64,000 bases of DNA from Bacillus sp. Xin1 (GCF_013314535.1 NZ_JABUAE010000010.1:1-64000), one strand, 5' to 3'; positions 1-7,812 are shown, counted from the first letter of the stretch. Numbers and translations: made by a program. Notes: a model not told the origin generated them from the letters alone.

Positions 1-19
1 AAATTAGAGTGGCTTTCTT

Positions 20-802
20 CTATGCATTTTGTAATTGTACCTCTTCACGTTCCATTACTTTTCGTAATACAATCATTTGCACCATTGTAAATATGTTACC
101 TGTAACCCAGTACAACACAAGTCCTGATGGTGCGGCAAACCCCATAAATAAAATCATCACCGGCATCATAAACTGCTGCATTTTAAGCATTGGGACTTGC
201 TCTCCTGCCGATGTATTTGACTGTATAATTTTCATTTGAATAAACGTAGTTAGTGCTGCAAGAATCGGTAAAATATAATACGGATCTGCATGTCCTAAGT
301 TTACCCATAAAAACGAAGATGTACGAATCTCTTCCGTTCGGCTAATCGCATAGTACAATGCCGAGAAAATTGGCATTTGTATCAAAAGTGGTAAGCAACC
401 AGCTAATGGATTCCAACCGCCTGTTTTCATTAGTTCTGACATTTCTTTTTGATATTGTTTTTGCTTTTCAATATCCTTGCTTACATCACCATGTTTTTCT
501 TTCAATTTCTGCATCTCTGGCTGCATCTTTTTCATTTTCATTTGACTTCGATATTGCGAGATAGCTAATGGAATTATCGCTAAGCGAACCAAAAGCGTAA
601 TGATAATAATAGCAATCCCGAAGCTTTCGCCAGGTACATGATGAGCCACAAATTGAAGCATAAGTGAAATTGGATAAACGAAATAGTGATCCCAAATCCC
701 GGTACTATTTGCATCAATTGGTGCCGTACTGCTACACCCAGATACAACAAAAACAAGTAATAATGATAAACTAACGAGCACAGCTCGGTATGATTTTAAC
801 AT
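20..802 (-). CDS. yidC2: YidC/OxaA-type membrane protein insertase, lipoprotein form (YidC2)
   Basis: Inserts membrane proteins into the cytoplasmic membrane, alone or with SecYEG. The N-terminus is a lipoprotein signal with lipobox VSGC (Cys23). It is followed by a YidC core with the hydrophilic coiled cytoplasmic loop (rich in Lys/Met/Glu) and four further membrane segments, about 260 aa, the usual size of Gram-positive YidC. Two ATGs are possible. The one at 808 lies a single base after GGAGG, while the ATG at 802 has 7 nt spacing, so I place the start at 802. The short gap to the upstream ORF holds a hairpin that overlaps this ribosome site. That is the architecture of B. subtilis mifM-yidC2, which suggests this is the inducible second insertase and not the SpoIIIJ-type housekeeping copy (inference). 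Confidence 0.93.
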   Translation of the reverse strand: MLKSYRAVLVSLSLLLVFVVSGCSSTAPIDANSTGIWDHYFVYPISLMLQFVAHHVPGESFGIAIIIITLLVRLAIIPLAISQYRSQMKMKKMQPEMQKLKEKHGDVSKDIEKQKQYQKEMSELMKTGGWNPLAGCLPLLIQMPIFSALYYAISRTEEIRTSSFLWVNLGHADPYYILPILAALTTFIQMKIIQSNTSAGEQVPMLKMQQFMMPVMILFMGFAAPSGLVLYWVTGNIFTMVQMIVLRKVMEREEVQLQNA

Positions 803-812
803 GTTCATTCCT

Positions 813-845
813 CCAATGTTTCGTAATTAATTAGCGAAACATTGG
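813..845 (-). promoter_or_regulatory. Hairpin sequestering the yidC2 ribosome-binding site
   Basis: Perfect 11-bp inverted repeat: arms at 813-823 and 835-845, with an 11-nt A/T-rich loop at 824-834. The 3' arm (minus sense) runs into the GGAGG at 810-814. The 5' arm is the last codons (Pro-Met-Phe-Arg) of the upstream ORF. A ribosome halted at the end of that ORF would open the stem and expose the site. Confidence 0.75.
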
Positions 846-1115
846 TGTATACGGACCAACCTCGTCACTCTCTCCGCTTGATTCTTGTCTACGAACCGAT
901 CGAACCATTCCATATTTATAGAAGATGGAAAAAAGCGGAGTATTTCCTATATGTTCTTCACATGTATCAACAAATGCGAAAGCTCTTTGTCTACCGCTTG
1001 ATGTTTGCTGCCGTACAAAGCGAGAAATATTAGCGAGAAAAAAGACTTCTAATAAACAAAGCGCTGTCGTTACAAACGTTATATATAGAATTGCATCTTG
1101 CAATAAAAATTCCAT
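831..1115 (-). CDS. MifM-like regulatory leader protein (candidate translation-arrest sensor)
   Basis: 94 aa. Residues about 6-31 form one hydrophobic segment followed by an Arg-rich stretch, predicting N-out/C-in topology. The soluble tail ends with an acidic ESDE cluster and a Pro-containing GPYTPMFR terminus. The start has an AAGGA site 9 nt upstream. The stop codon lies 28 nt before the yidC2 start, inside the sequestering hairpin. In B. subtilis, MifM (95 aa, one N-terminal membrane segment, acidic C-terminal arrest region) stalls when YidC activity is low and opens the hairpin over the yidC2 site. Size, topology, position and hairpin all match. I see no sequence identity with MifM that I would rely on, so homology versus convergence is open. 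Confidence 0.7.
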   Translation of the reverse strand: MEFLLQDAILYITFVTTALCLLEVFFLANISRFVRQQTSSGRQRAFAFVDTCEEHIGNTPLFSIFYKYGMVRSVRRQESSGESDEVGPYTPMFR

Positions 1116-1365
1116 CGCTTCACATCCTTAATATGTTCATTCTAGCACATTCTCTAAACATTCTCTATTTCCTTTTATTTTCAAAAAAAGTTTTGCATAT
1201 TCTCTCACAAAAATAATATAGAAAATCATTGTATTCGCTTTCTTTAGTATATTCACACATATAACTGAATAGGCTTGATTTTTTAGAAATTTATAAAATT
1301 TTTGCATTATAATAAAACTATTGCCAGTTTTTGAAAAAAGCATTATTCTCTTCTTGTAATCAAAA

Positions 1366-2283
1366 ATGAATATGGAGATGAAACATACTATGGGTCAATT
1401 AGGAGACGCCGATTACGTTCCCGACACTGCCTTTTTATCCTTCCCAGCAGCTAGAACATTTCATTTAGAATTTATAATACAGTTGATTGTTATTTTTATA
1501 GCTTCCATTTTGTATGCTATTTCAATGAACATGTTTTTTATCCCGCATAATATGATTAGCGGTGGTTTCGCTGGTGTGGGGATGATTATCGGTTATTTAA
1601 TGCACTATAATATCGGCGCACTTATCTTTTTACTAAACATCCCGCTTCTCATTTTAAGTCACTTTTACTTAGGAAAGAAGACAACCTTTTTAACAGCTTA
1701 TTTCGTGGCAGTATCATCACTTGCCATGAATATCATCCCAGTGCATCAAGTATCAGATGATATTTTACTTTCTTCTGTATTTGGTGGTGTTATCTGTGGT
1801 GCAGCCTCAGGGATTATATTCCGATTTGCATCTTCGACTGGTGGATTTGATATTGTTGGATTGATTGTAGCGAAATATAAAGACATTTCGATTGGCGCTA
1901 TTATTTTCGGCTTCAACTTAATCTTACTTGTTGTCGCTGGCTTTATTTTCGGATGGGACATTACACTGTACACGTTAATTAGCCGTTTTGTTGTCAGCAA
2001 AGTAATCGATGCTGTCCATACAAAACACATTAAATTAACGATCATGACAATTACAGAAAAAGGCGAGGAAATTAAAAGCGCACTACTGCATCACGGCATA
2101 CGTGGTGTGACGATGGTAGACGCTGTCGGCGGCTATACCAACCATAAGAAAAAAATGATTTACACCGTCGTAACCCGTTACGAATTAGGAGAAATGAAAC
2201 GCATTATTCGTCAGGTAGACAATCATGCATTTATGAATATTACAGAAACCGTTGAAATCGTTGGACGTTTCAAACGTATATAA
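1366..2283 (+). CDS. YitT family membrane protein (DUF161 + DUF2179)
   Basis: About 300 aa. The N-terminal two thirds has five to six membrane segments with the glycine-rich signature GGFAGVGMIIGY and the STGGFD motif of YitT proteins. The last about 80 residues form the cytoplasmic DUF2179 domain (VDAVGGYTNHKKKMIYTVVTRYEL). The biochemical role of the family is not established. The start is uncertain: ATG at 1366 has no ribosome site, whereas ATG at 1390 has GGAG 12 nt upstream. It is monocistronic with its own terminator. A second paralogue lies at 54416-55288. Confidence 0.9.
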   Translation: MNMEMKHTMGQLGDADYVPDTAFLSFPAARTFHLEFIIQLIVIFIASILYAISMNMFFIPHNMISGGFAGVGMIIGYLMHYNIGALIFLLNIPLLILSHFYLGKKTTFLTAYFVAVSSLAMNIIPVHQVSDDILLSSVFGGVICGAASGIIFRFASSTGGFDIVGLIVAKYKDISIGAIIFGFNLILLVVAGFIFGWDITLYTLISRFVVSKVIDAVHTKHIKLTIMTITEKGEEIKSALLHHGIRGVTMVDAVGGYTNHKKKMIYTVVTRYELGEMKRIIRQVDNHAFMNITETVEIVGRFKRI

Positions 2284-2284
2284 G

Positions 2285-2318
2285 AAAGCGCAAGGAACTA
2301 AAATTCCTTGCGCTTTTA
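2285..2318 (+). terminator. Rho-independent terminator after the YitT gene
   Basis: A 13-bp stem (2285-2297 with 2304-2316) with a short A-rich loop, followed by TTTT, directly after the stop codon. Confidence 0.9.
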
Positions 2319-2372
2319 CTTTTACACTTATTACAAAATCAGATAATTCTATTATTCTCTCGTTAAATATGT

Positions 2373-2640
2373 TATAATACAATAAGACTTACAAAAAAGA
2401 ATGTATAGACTTGGGAGTTTCTCTTACTTTTATAAGCAAAAAGAAACGAGAAGTCGGGTATATCTCAATGCAAGTTTACGTAATAACTAATTATTATCAC
2501 ATCATACAAGAAACGGTTTAAAAAAAGCCGATCATCTTAGTTATTCTTCTTTAATCTTTTTATTAAAAAAGATACGTACAACTAACACTCACTTCTATTT
2601 ATTATACCTACCTTTTTGACTTCCAAATCATCTTATTACA
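2373..2640 (+). other. Structured untranslated leader or small RNA, unknown
   Basis: A 340-nt gap before the 128-aa gene. A TATAAT box lies at 2373-2378, with only a weak -35. Downstream are a hairpin closed by GACT/AGTC (2408-2411 with 2452-2455) with a purine-rich internal loop, a 9-bp stem AATAACTAA/TTAGTTATT (2482-2490 with 2537-2545) enclosing a smaller hairpin, and a third A/T hairpin near 2554-2571. No ORF with a ribosome site is present. I do not recognise a known riboswitch class. Confidence 0.4.
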
Positions 2641-2655
2641 TAAGGAGATGAACAT

Positions 2656-3042
2656 ATGAATCAAAATATACGCTATATAGTGGCTGTACTGTTTGCTATC
2701 ATCGGTGGTACGATTTGCTTCTGGACAAACATTCAGCTTGGAGAACATATCGTTTTTAATGGAATCGAATCACTTGTAAGCGCTTCAATATTAGGTGGAT
2801 ACATTTTCTTCCTCTTTAATCCAGAAGAAAATGCTCAAAAAACAATGCTATTAACAATGATCGGAATCGTCGGGGGATGTATTTCCTACTCAATGACAAA
2901 TTATACATTACCATTTCAATTAAGCTCAGCTTTCTTCCACGGTCTTTGGACTTGGTTTATTGCATTTTGCTTAGCAGATGTATTTAACCTATTGCAAGAC
3001 CATGAAGAAGAGAATGGCCGCGGAGTCGAAAGTAATTCTTAA
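2656..3042 (+). CDS. Small four-helix membrane protein, unknown function
   Basis: 128 aa, with four predicted membrane segments (about residues 7-23, 37-55, 64-83 and 92-113) and a short acidic tail (HEEENGRGVESNS). The start is firm: TAAGGAG lies 9 nt before ATG. It is followed at once by a terminator, so it is a single-gene unit behind the long structured leader. I do not recognise a named family. The hydrophobic pattern and small size fit the many uncharacterised B. cereus-group membrane proteins. Confidence 0.75.
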   Translation: MNQNIRYIVAVLFAIIGGTICFWTNIQLGEHIVFNGIESLVSASILGGYIFFLFNPEENAQKTMLLTMIGIVGGCISYSMTNYTLPFQLSSAFFHGLWTWFIAFCLADVFNLLQDHEEENGRGVESNS

Positions 3043-3043
3043 T

Positions 3044-3085
3044 AAAAAAGAGGCTGGGAGATAAATCTTCCAGTCTCTTTTTTAT
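3044..3085 (+). terminator. Rho-independent terminator
   Basis: Stem of AAAAAAGAGGCTGG(GAG) with (CTT)CCAGTCTCTTTTTT, including a T6 run, just after the 128-aa gene. Confidence 0.85.
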
Positions 3086-3116
3086 TTCAATCTGTATACC
3101 CCAGTATGTATTTACT

Positions 3117-3165
3117 GAGATATATCGGCGATTCGACACAACATATCGACCGTTCGCCAAAGTTT
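3117..3165. repeat. Fragment of a GATATAT/CGATTCGAC repeat family
   Basis: Shares ATATATCGGCGATTCGAC and CATATCGACCG with the reverse complement of the repeat at 7813-7975. It is only a fragment. Confidence 0.4.
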
Positions 3166-3181
3166 GACACGCCGTCACTCC

Positions 3182-3322
3182 TCAGAGTCCCAGTAACTTC
3201 TCTCCAAACTGAACGATAAATACAATCATTAACACAATCGCTAACAGCTTCAGTGCTACATATGTCACTTTACAGAACACGTAAATGAGCAATAATAGTA
3301 AAATAAGCGTCAAAATACCCAT
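3182..3322 (-). CDS. 46-aa hydrophobic small membrane protein
   Basis: An unreported-size ORF of 46 codons. It starts at ATG 3322, preceded by TGGAGG with 8 nt spacing, and ends in TGA at 3182. Residues 2-16 are almost entirely Leu/Ile/Val, and a second hydrophobic run covers residues 24-38, followed by an EKLLGL tail. It is a candidate two-segment membrane peptide. The clear ribosome site and unbroken hydrophobic design argue that it is real, but no family is recognised. Confidence 0.5.
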   Translation of the reverse strand: MGILTLILLLLLIYVFCKVTYVALKLLAIVLMIVFIVQFGEKLLGL

Positions 3323-3421
3323 ATGTACTGCCTCCACAACGTTCTCTTCTTCCTGCTGAAGGAAGTCCTTTCATTCTACTCTCCCCCTTACATTTATGGA
3401 ACCGAATAAAATTACATACAG

Positions 3422-3456
3422 AAAAAAGGATATCTCACCTGGCGTAAGATATCCTT
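3422..3456 (-). terminator. Terminator of the M50-like gene
   Basis: 10-bp stem AAGGATATCT/AGATATCCTT, followed on the minus strand by a T6 run. It overlaps the stop codon of the gene. Confidence 0.85.
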
Positions 3457-4561
3457 AGATTACTAGTTTCTGTTGCAAAAGATGGAACCATTCTCGTTCT
3501 AGTTGTAAATAACCGGCTCCACTCTTTTCGGCATACTTCAGCTCACTTTCAGCCTTTTTCATATACGTATGAAAGGATTCCGCATCCTTCTCTAAATATT
3601 TTAAAATCGCGTGTGTGCGGTAATACCCATGCGGGTCCAATTTTGTTATAGCTTCCACGTGCTGCTTCATATTTTGTAAAGAAACATCATCCATATCATA
3701 TAGCACTTTATATAGCATATACCAACTATGAAAACCACCAACAAAATATTTATTTTCTTTTGTAACAGGTATTTGTAAAACCTGTTCTAAGCAAGTGATT
3801 CCTGTCGCCATTCCTTTTCTATCACATCGTGAATAAAACGTAAGCATCAGATCACTCAGCATTTCTCTTACCTCTTCATCGCCCTTTATTTTTTCTTCAC
3901 TTATTTCTACTAACTTTTCATCCCACTCTTTTGGTCGTTTGCAGCTCCACAACTCACTAGATACTTGAATACTATGTAAATGTTGCTTTGCCTTTTCATC
4001 ACCTTTAATTAAGATTAAAAACTGTTTCCCATCACTAAGCATAATTCCCTTCATTGGAATCGCTGTAGCTAAAAAGATGGCTAAATGTAATACAGAAAAA
4101 TATAAAAGAAATTGATAGTAACTCACCATATATATGTATCCTGACACAATACCGAAAACTAAACTTGTTATCGGTCCACCTAGCGTCATCCATGCCCACT
4201 TTTTTGAAAGGTTTGCTGTATATATAGACGGAGGTAATAACGTAGATAAGCCTCCAAAATACATCCACATTTTATTTTCCCTTATCCGTATTTTCTCGCC
4301 CTCTTTTTGAACAATAATAGGGCCTGCTACCATAAATTTAAACTTCAGACCGTTTAACAAACCAAAAATAACATGCCCTAGTTCATGAATGGCAAGAACA
4401 AGCACTAAAATAACCAGTGCTCCCCACAGTTCCAATAAGCCTTGTATTTTTTCCGGTCTAATCCATCCATATATAACTGAACAGGCAAAAGCAATCACTA
4501 TAGAAAAAGCTGGCCTTTTCAAAATATCCACCGTTTTTCTCTCCTCTGTAATCTTTAACAT
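3455..4561 (-). CDS. M50 (site-2 protease)-like membrane metallopeptidase
   Basis: 368 aa. The zinc-binding HELGH is at residues 59-63 inside the second membrane segment. It is followed by a GGPITS segment and a LSDGKQ segment that resembles the conserved third zinc ligand region (LDG) of M50 proteases. At least five membrane segments lie in the N-terminal half. The last about 150 residues form a soluble, charged, helical tail without a recognised domain. It starts one base before the end of the DUF3169 gene region, so the two are almost certainly co-transcribed with the XRE regulator upstream. A role in regulated intramembrane proteolysis is inference. The substrate is unknown. Confidence 0.75.
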   Translation of the reverse strand: MLKITEERKTVDILKRPAFSIVIAFACSVIYGWIRPEKIQGLLELWGALVILVLVLAIHELGHVIFGLLNGLKFKFMVAGPIIVQKEGEKIRIRENKMWMYFGGLSTLLPPSIYTANLSKKWAWMTLGGPITSLVFGIVSGYIYMVSYYQFLLYFSVLHLAIFLATAIPMKGIMLSDGKQFLILIKGDEKAKQHLHSIQVSSELWSCKRPKEWDEKLVEISEEKIKGDEEVREMLSDLMLTFYSRCDRKGMATGITCLEQVLQIPVTKENKYFVGGFHSWYMLYKVLYDMDDVSLQNMKQHVEAITKLDPHGYYRTHAILKYLEKDAESFHTYMKKAESELKYAEKSGAGYLQLEREWFHLLQQKLVI

Positions 4562-5268
4562 TAATAAATCATTTTTTTATGCATTTCATACATGTATTTC
4601 CCAATATGTAATATCCAAACAAATGAAATGATACCGATTAGAAAGAAATCCGCTTCCCTTACAACTGTATAACCAATTGACAGAATCCATGCCCATGCAA
4701 GCACACCATTTGTAAATTGATATGCCTTGTAACCCGCTTCATGAACGATATGCTTTTGTCCCTCATCTGCATTTCTCGCCCACATTTCCATAGACTGTGA
4801 ATATGTAACGGATTGTTCTGGGTATAACTTGTTATATCGATTCTTCATCATAAAGCCACTCCATATGACAAGAATCAAACATACAGTAGCTATAACAAAG
4901 TTTACAATTTCAAATAACACAGGAGTTCCGGCTGTAAATGATCGATAATACATAATGGCAGCACAACTCGCCCAAGACCACACAATAACTTCACTTATAC
5001 GTAAATAAATGAGCATAGTTCCTAGTCTACGTCCTTGTATATTTTCTTCTTCATCACGTAACTTTGCTAATGTTCGCACATTCTTTCCAAACAAGAATAA
5101 CCCCGCTGCACAAAACATAAACAGCGCAGCTATCGCGACATAAGAATCATCTTTAGTTGACCTAACATCAAAATAATGAACTAGTATGTATCCAACGATT
5201 GCCCCCACTAGCATAGACATTAAGAATTTTATAATAAAAAACATTGTACCTTTTACCCTATTCTCCAT
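4561..5268 (-). CDS. DUF3169 family multipass membrane protein
   Basis: About 235 aa. It has two N-terminal membrane segments with a charged loop (KLRDEEENIQGRR), two central segments, and two more near the C-terminus. It resembles DUF3169 proteins, which usually sit beside small XRE regulators. ATG at 5268 is chosen because AGGGGG lies 6 nt upstream; a TTG at 5283 lacks a site. The start overlaps the end of the XRE gene by 11 nt and the stop adjoins the M50 gene, so the three form one translationally coupled unit. Function is unknown. Confidence 0.75.
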   Translation of the reverse strand: MENRVKGTMFFIIKFLMSMLVGAIVGYILVHYFDVRSTKDDSYVAIAALFMFCAAGLFLFGKNVRTLAKLRDEEENIQGRRLGTMLIYLRISEVIVWSWASCAAIMYYRSFTAGTPVLFEIVNFVIATVCLILVIWSGFMMKNRYNKLYPEQSVTYSQSMEMWARNADEGQKHIVHEAGYKAYQFTNGVLAWAWILSIGYTVVREADFFLIGIISFVWILHIGKYMYEMHKKMIY

Positions 5269-5476
5269 CTTCTTCCCCCTCAACTAACGTAAATATGTCC
5301 TCTACCGGCACCCCAAAAACTTGCGCAATCTTAAGCGACAAAACAATCGATGGCGCATAATCACCTCGCTCAATTAAGCTAATCGTCTGCCGCGATGAAT
5401 CAATTGCTTTCCCTAACTCACCTTGTGACATTCGGTGCTTCGCCCGAAATTCTCTCACTCGATTTTGAAGCTTCAT
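5258..5476 (-). CDS. XRE-family helix-turn-helix regulator (72 aa)
   Basis: The protein is a single HTH_3 domain: about residues 5-60 with the recognition helix region DSSRQTISLIERG and a VEDIFTLVEGEE tail, the YozG/YvaO class of tiny regulators. It starts at ATG with AGAGG 7 nt upstream. It is first in the operon with the DUF3169 protein and the M50-like protease. Regulators of this class usually control their own operon. I do not see an obvious palindromic operator in the A/T-rich upstream region. Confidence 0.88.
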   Translation of the reverse strand: MKLQNRVREFRAKHRMSQGELGKAIDSSRQTISLIERGDYAPSIVLSLKIAQVFGVPVEDIFTLVEGEEDGE

Positions 5477-5640
5477 ATGTAACCTCTTTTCCCTTCATTT
5501 AAATAAAATTGTAAATAATATCCTTATACTTGTCAATTATCATTGTCATTTCGACACTAATATATGTCAAAATCAACTATACATTCATATTAAGAAATTT
5601 TATATAATACATTTAAAATACATAATATACGAGGTGAAAT

Positions 5641-5766
5641 ATGGAGAAAAAGTCGATTTTTTCTTATCTTCGAACATTCTTGCCGCTGGAGCTGGAAAAT
5701 AAAAAGAGACAGTGCCTATTAACACTGTCTCTTCCAAATTTCGACATAGAATGGATTCCATATTAA
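5641..5766 (+). CDS. Possible 41-aa ORF reading through the dedA terminator
   Basis: ATG at 5641 is preceded by GAGGTG at 7 nt spacing and an A/T-rich TATAAT-like region. The frame continues 41 codons through the convergent dedA terminator and ends at TAA 5766, overlapping the dedA stop region. No family is recognised. The good ribosome site may mark the decayed start of a lost gene instead of a living one. Confidence 0.22.
   Translation: MEKKSIFSYLRTFLPLELENKKRQCLLTLSLPNFDIEWIPY
5706..5740 (-). terminator. Terminator of the DedA gene
   Basis: Stem AAGAGACAGTG/CACTGTCTCTT (near 5706-5716 and 5725-5735) with a T-rich minus-strand tail (CTTTTTATTTT). Confidence 0.85.
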
Positions 5767-6377
5767 TTTACACTTTGTACAAATACGCGTTTTAATTGCT
5801 TGCGGAAACGAACCCCTAACGCAATGGCTACAATGACAATCACTCCGAAAATAATTTTCCCGATGTGCTGTCCAAGTACTCCAAATATATCATGTAAGTT
5901 TCCACCTAACCAATAACCACCGATTAAGAAGAAAGATACCCAGAATAGAGCGCCAGAGTAGATCGTTATCGCAAAGCGACGGAACGGTAAATTAATAATC
6001 CCCGCAAAGTATCCAGTAAAGTGACGTACGCCTGGAATAAAGAAGCCGATGAAAATAAGAAAATATCCATATTTATCAAACCACATTCTCGTTAAATCAA
6101 TCTTTTTCTGTGTTAAAAACACATATTTACCGTATTTTTGCACAAAAGGCATACCAAGTTTATTACCTAAAAAGTACTGAACTGTCATCCCAACACTTGT
6201 ACCAATAAATGATAAAATAATTAAAAGTGATAATTGTAAGTCTCCATTATGCGCCAAGAAACCAGCGTACGCTAATGTTGGTTCTCCTGGAAACGGAAGT
6301 GCAATATATTCTAACAGCAATCCCACAAGGACTACATAATAACCGTATTGTTGAAATAATTCATGAATCCATTCCAT
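5763..6377 (-). CDS. DedA family membrane protein
   Basis: 204 aa. It shows the DedA/SNARE-associated signature: the re-entrant PFPGEPTLAYAGFLA near residues 28-42, and GFFIPGVRHFTGYFAGIINLPFRRF near residues 115-140, with four to five membrane segments and a basic tail. Family members act in lipid transport or flipping at the membrane (established for some DedA proteins, such as undecaprenyl-phosphate flippases). Which lipid this copy handles cannot be told from sequence. GGAGAG lies 7 nt before ATG. Monocistronic. Confidence 0.92.
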   Translation of the reverse strand: MEWIHELFQQYGYYVVLVGLLLEYIALPFPGEPTLAYAGFLAHNGDLQLSLLIILSFIGTSVGMTVQYFLGNKLGMPFVQKYGKYVFLTQKKIDLTRMWFDKYGYFLIFIGFFIPGVRHFTGYFAGIINLPFRRFAITIYSGALFWVSFFLIGGYWLGGNLHDIFGVLGQHIGKIIFGVIVIVAIALGVRFRKQLKRVFVQSVN

Positions 6378-6636
6378 GTCGATCTCTCCTTTTCTCTTTA
6401 ATCTACAGCGTCTATCACGTACAAACTGTTACTATTATTGTATAAAAAAATTGTCGAAATAACTATCACAATAACTTACATTTAGATTACATTTTCGTAA
6501 GGTTAATACTAAAATAACCCATATTCATGCAAATTCCCCTAATATCTATTATATATTTGCAATTTTTTTCATTTCTCCTTTATTATATACGAAAAAATTA
6601 CGTTTTTCTCTTATTTTCGTATAGTTTACTTCAAAA

Positions 6637-6669
6637 AATCTCATTTGTATTGAAAATATAAATGAGATT
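6637..6669. repeat. A/T-rich inverted repeat
   Basis: Perfect 10-bp arms, AATCTCATTT at 6637-6646 and AAATGAGATT at 6660-6669, in the 460-nt gap between the divergent dedA and EamA genes. Possible operator or hairpin. Confidence 0.4.
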
Positions 6670-6730
6670 GCTATAAACTAGAATCATAATAACTAGCAAT
6701 TGTTTTATTTCTTATTTTTCTATCACCAAA

Positions 6731-6820
6731 CTCACACGCTTTTGTGAGTGGCGGAATTTTGTAGAGTTTTTACTCTGTTTCGTTCGCCCGTTGTCCTTCA
6801 TTGGATAGCGGGCGTTTTTT
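6731..6820 (+). promoter_or_regulatory. Three-hairpin leader ending in a terminator 21 nt before the EamA start
   Basis: Hairpins CTCACA/TGTGAG (6731-6748) and AGAGT/ACTCT (6763-6776) are followed by a 12-bp terminator stem (6785-6796 with 6803-6814) and T6. The terminator lies upstream of the AAAGGAGG site of the transporter gene, so it probably acts as an attenuator. I do not recognise the riboswitch class. It could instead end a small RNA. Confidence 0.6.
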
Positions 6821-6841
6821 ATTTGAAAAAGGAGGCTTTTT

Positions 6842-7744
6842 ATGGAGAAATTTAAGTTTTCGCTATTAGTTTTATTTGGCGCCTGCAGCTATGGCGTACT
6901 TTCGACAATTTTCAAGCTCGGCTTTATGAATGGTTTTTCTGCGCATGAGCTATTAGGTGGACAATATGTATTTGGCTGGGTTGGACTTTTATTACTCGTT
7001 CTTTTCTTTTCACGTCATAAAATCTCAAAAAAACAAGCATTTTCCCTATTGGCTGTCGGAACAACAATGAGTATGACCGGAATTTTCTATGCCATTTCTG
7101 TAGAAGAATTACCAGCATCTATTGCTGTTGTCTTACTCTTTCAATTTACATGGATTGGGGTAGTCATTGAAGCAATTGCAAACAAAACATTACCAAGTCG
7201 CGAAAAAGTGATCTCGATTATCATTTTATTTGCCGGAACATTACTTGCAGGTGGTGTGTTCGAAGGTCTTGGCCAAAACTTCTCTACAAAAGGCATTATT
7301 TTTGGACTATTAGCCGCTGTTTCTTTTTCCTTTTATATTTTTGCAAGCGGACGCGTTGCTACAAATGTACCACCGTATACGAAAAGCTTTCTGATGACAA
7401 CCAGTGCTACGCTTATCGTTTGCTTAATTTTCCCGCCAACCTTCTTAACTGATGGTGCCTTGCAAGCTGGATTATGGAAATATGCATTCTTCCTTGGATT
7501 CTTCGGTGTTGTTGTACCGGTCATTTGTTTCTCCATTGGCGTACCAAAAGTAGGAATAGGACTTGGAACGATTTTAGGAGCAGTTGAATTACCAACAGCA
7601 ATCATCGCTTCCATTACACTTGTTCATGAAGTCGTATCGCTATTACAATGGCTTGGTATCCTTTGTATATTAATCGGTATTTTCACACCGCAATTTCTTA
7701 CTGTACGAAAAGAGAAGAAACGTAATATAGAACAAAGCGCCTAA
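6842..7744 (+). CDS. EamA-family (drug/metabolite superfamily) transporter
   Basis: 300 aa with ten predicted membrane segments arranged as two EamA repeats (about residues 5-140 and 150-285) and a basic C-terminal tail. The DMT superfamily exports or exchanges small metabolites. The substrate is unknown here. AAAGGAGG with 7 nt spacing marks the ATG. The gene sits behind an attenuator-type terminator and has its own downstream terminator, so expression is probably set by a leader-RNA signal. Confidence 0.9.
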   Translation: MEKFKFSLLVLFGACSYGVLSTIFKLGFMNGFSAHELLGGQYVFGWVGLLLLVLFFSRHKISKKQAFSLLAVGTTMSMTGIFYAISVEELPASIAVVLLFQFTWIGVVIEAIANKTLPSREKVISIIILFAGTLLAGGVFEGLGQNFSTKGIIFGLLAAVSFSFYIFASGRVATNVPPYTKSFLMTTSATLIVCLIFPPTFLTDGALQAGLWKYAFFLGFFGVVVPVICFSIGVPKVGIGLGTILGAVELPTAIIASITLVHEVVSLLQWLGILCILIGIFTPQFLTVRKEKKRNIEQSA

Positions 7745-7773
7745 AAAAAGAGCACATTGTGTGCTCTTTTTCA
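7744..7773 (+). terminator. Terminator after the EamA gene
   Basis: AAAAAGAGCACA/TGTGCTCTTTTT stem with a trinucleotide loop and T5. Confidence 0.88.
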
Positions 7774-7812
7774 TAGAGTGTTGAGAAACAAGATTCGGGA
7801 AACTCTTGTTTT

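Noticed and set aside
1137-1343. 68-codon minus-strand ORF upstream of the MifM-like gene
   Set aside because: No ribosome site, low-complexity A/T-driven composition; it lies where a promoter is expected.
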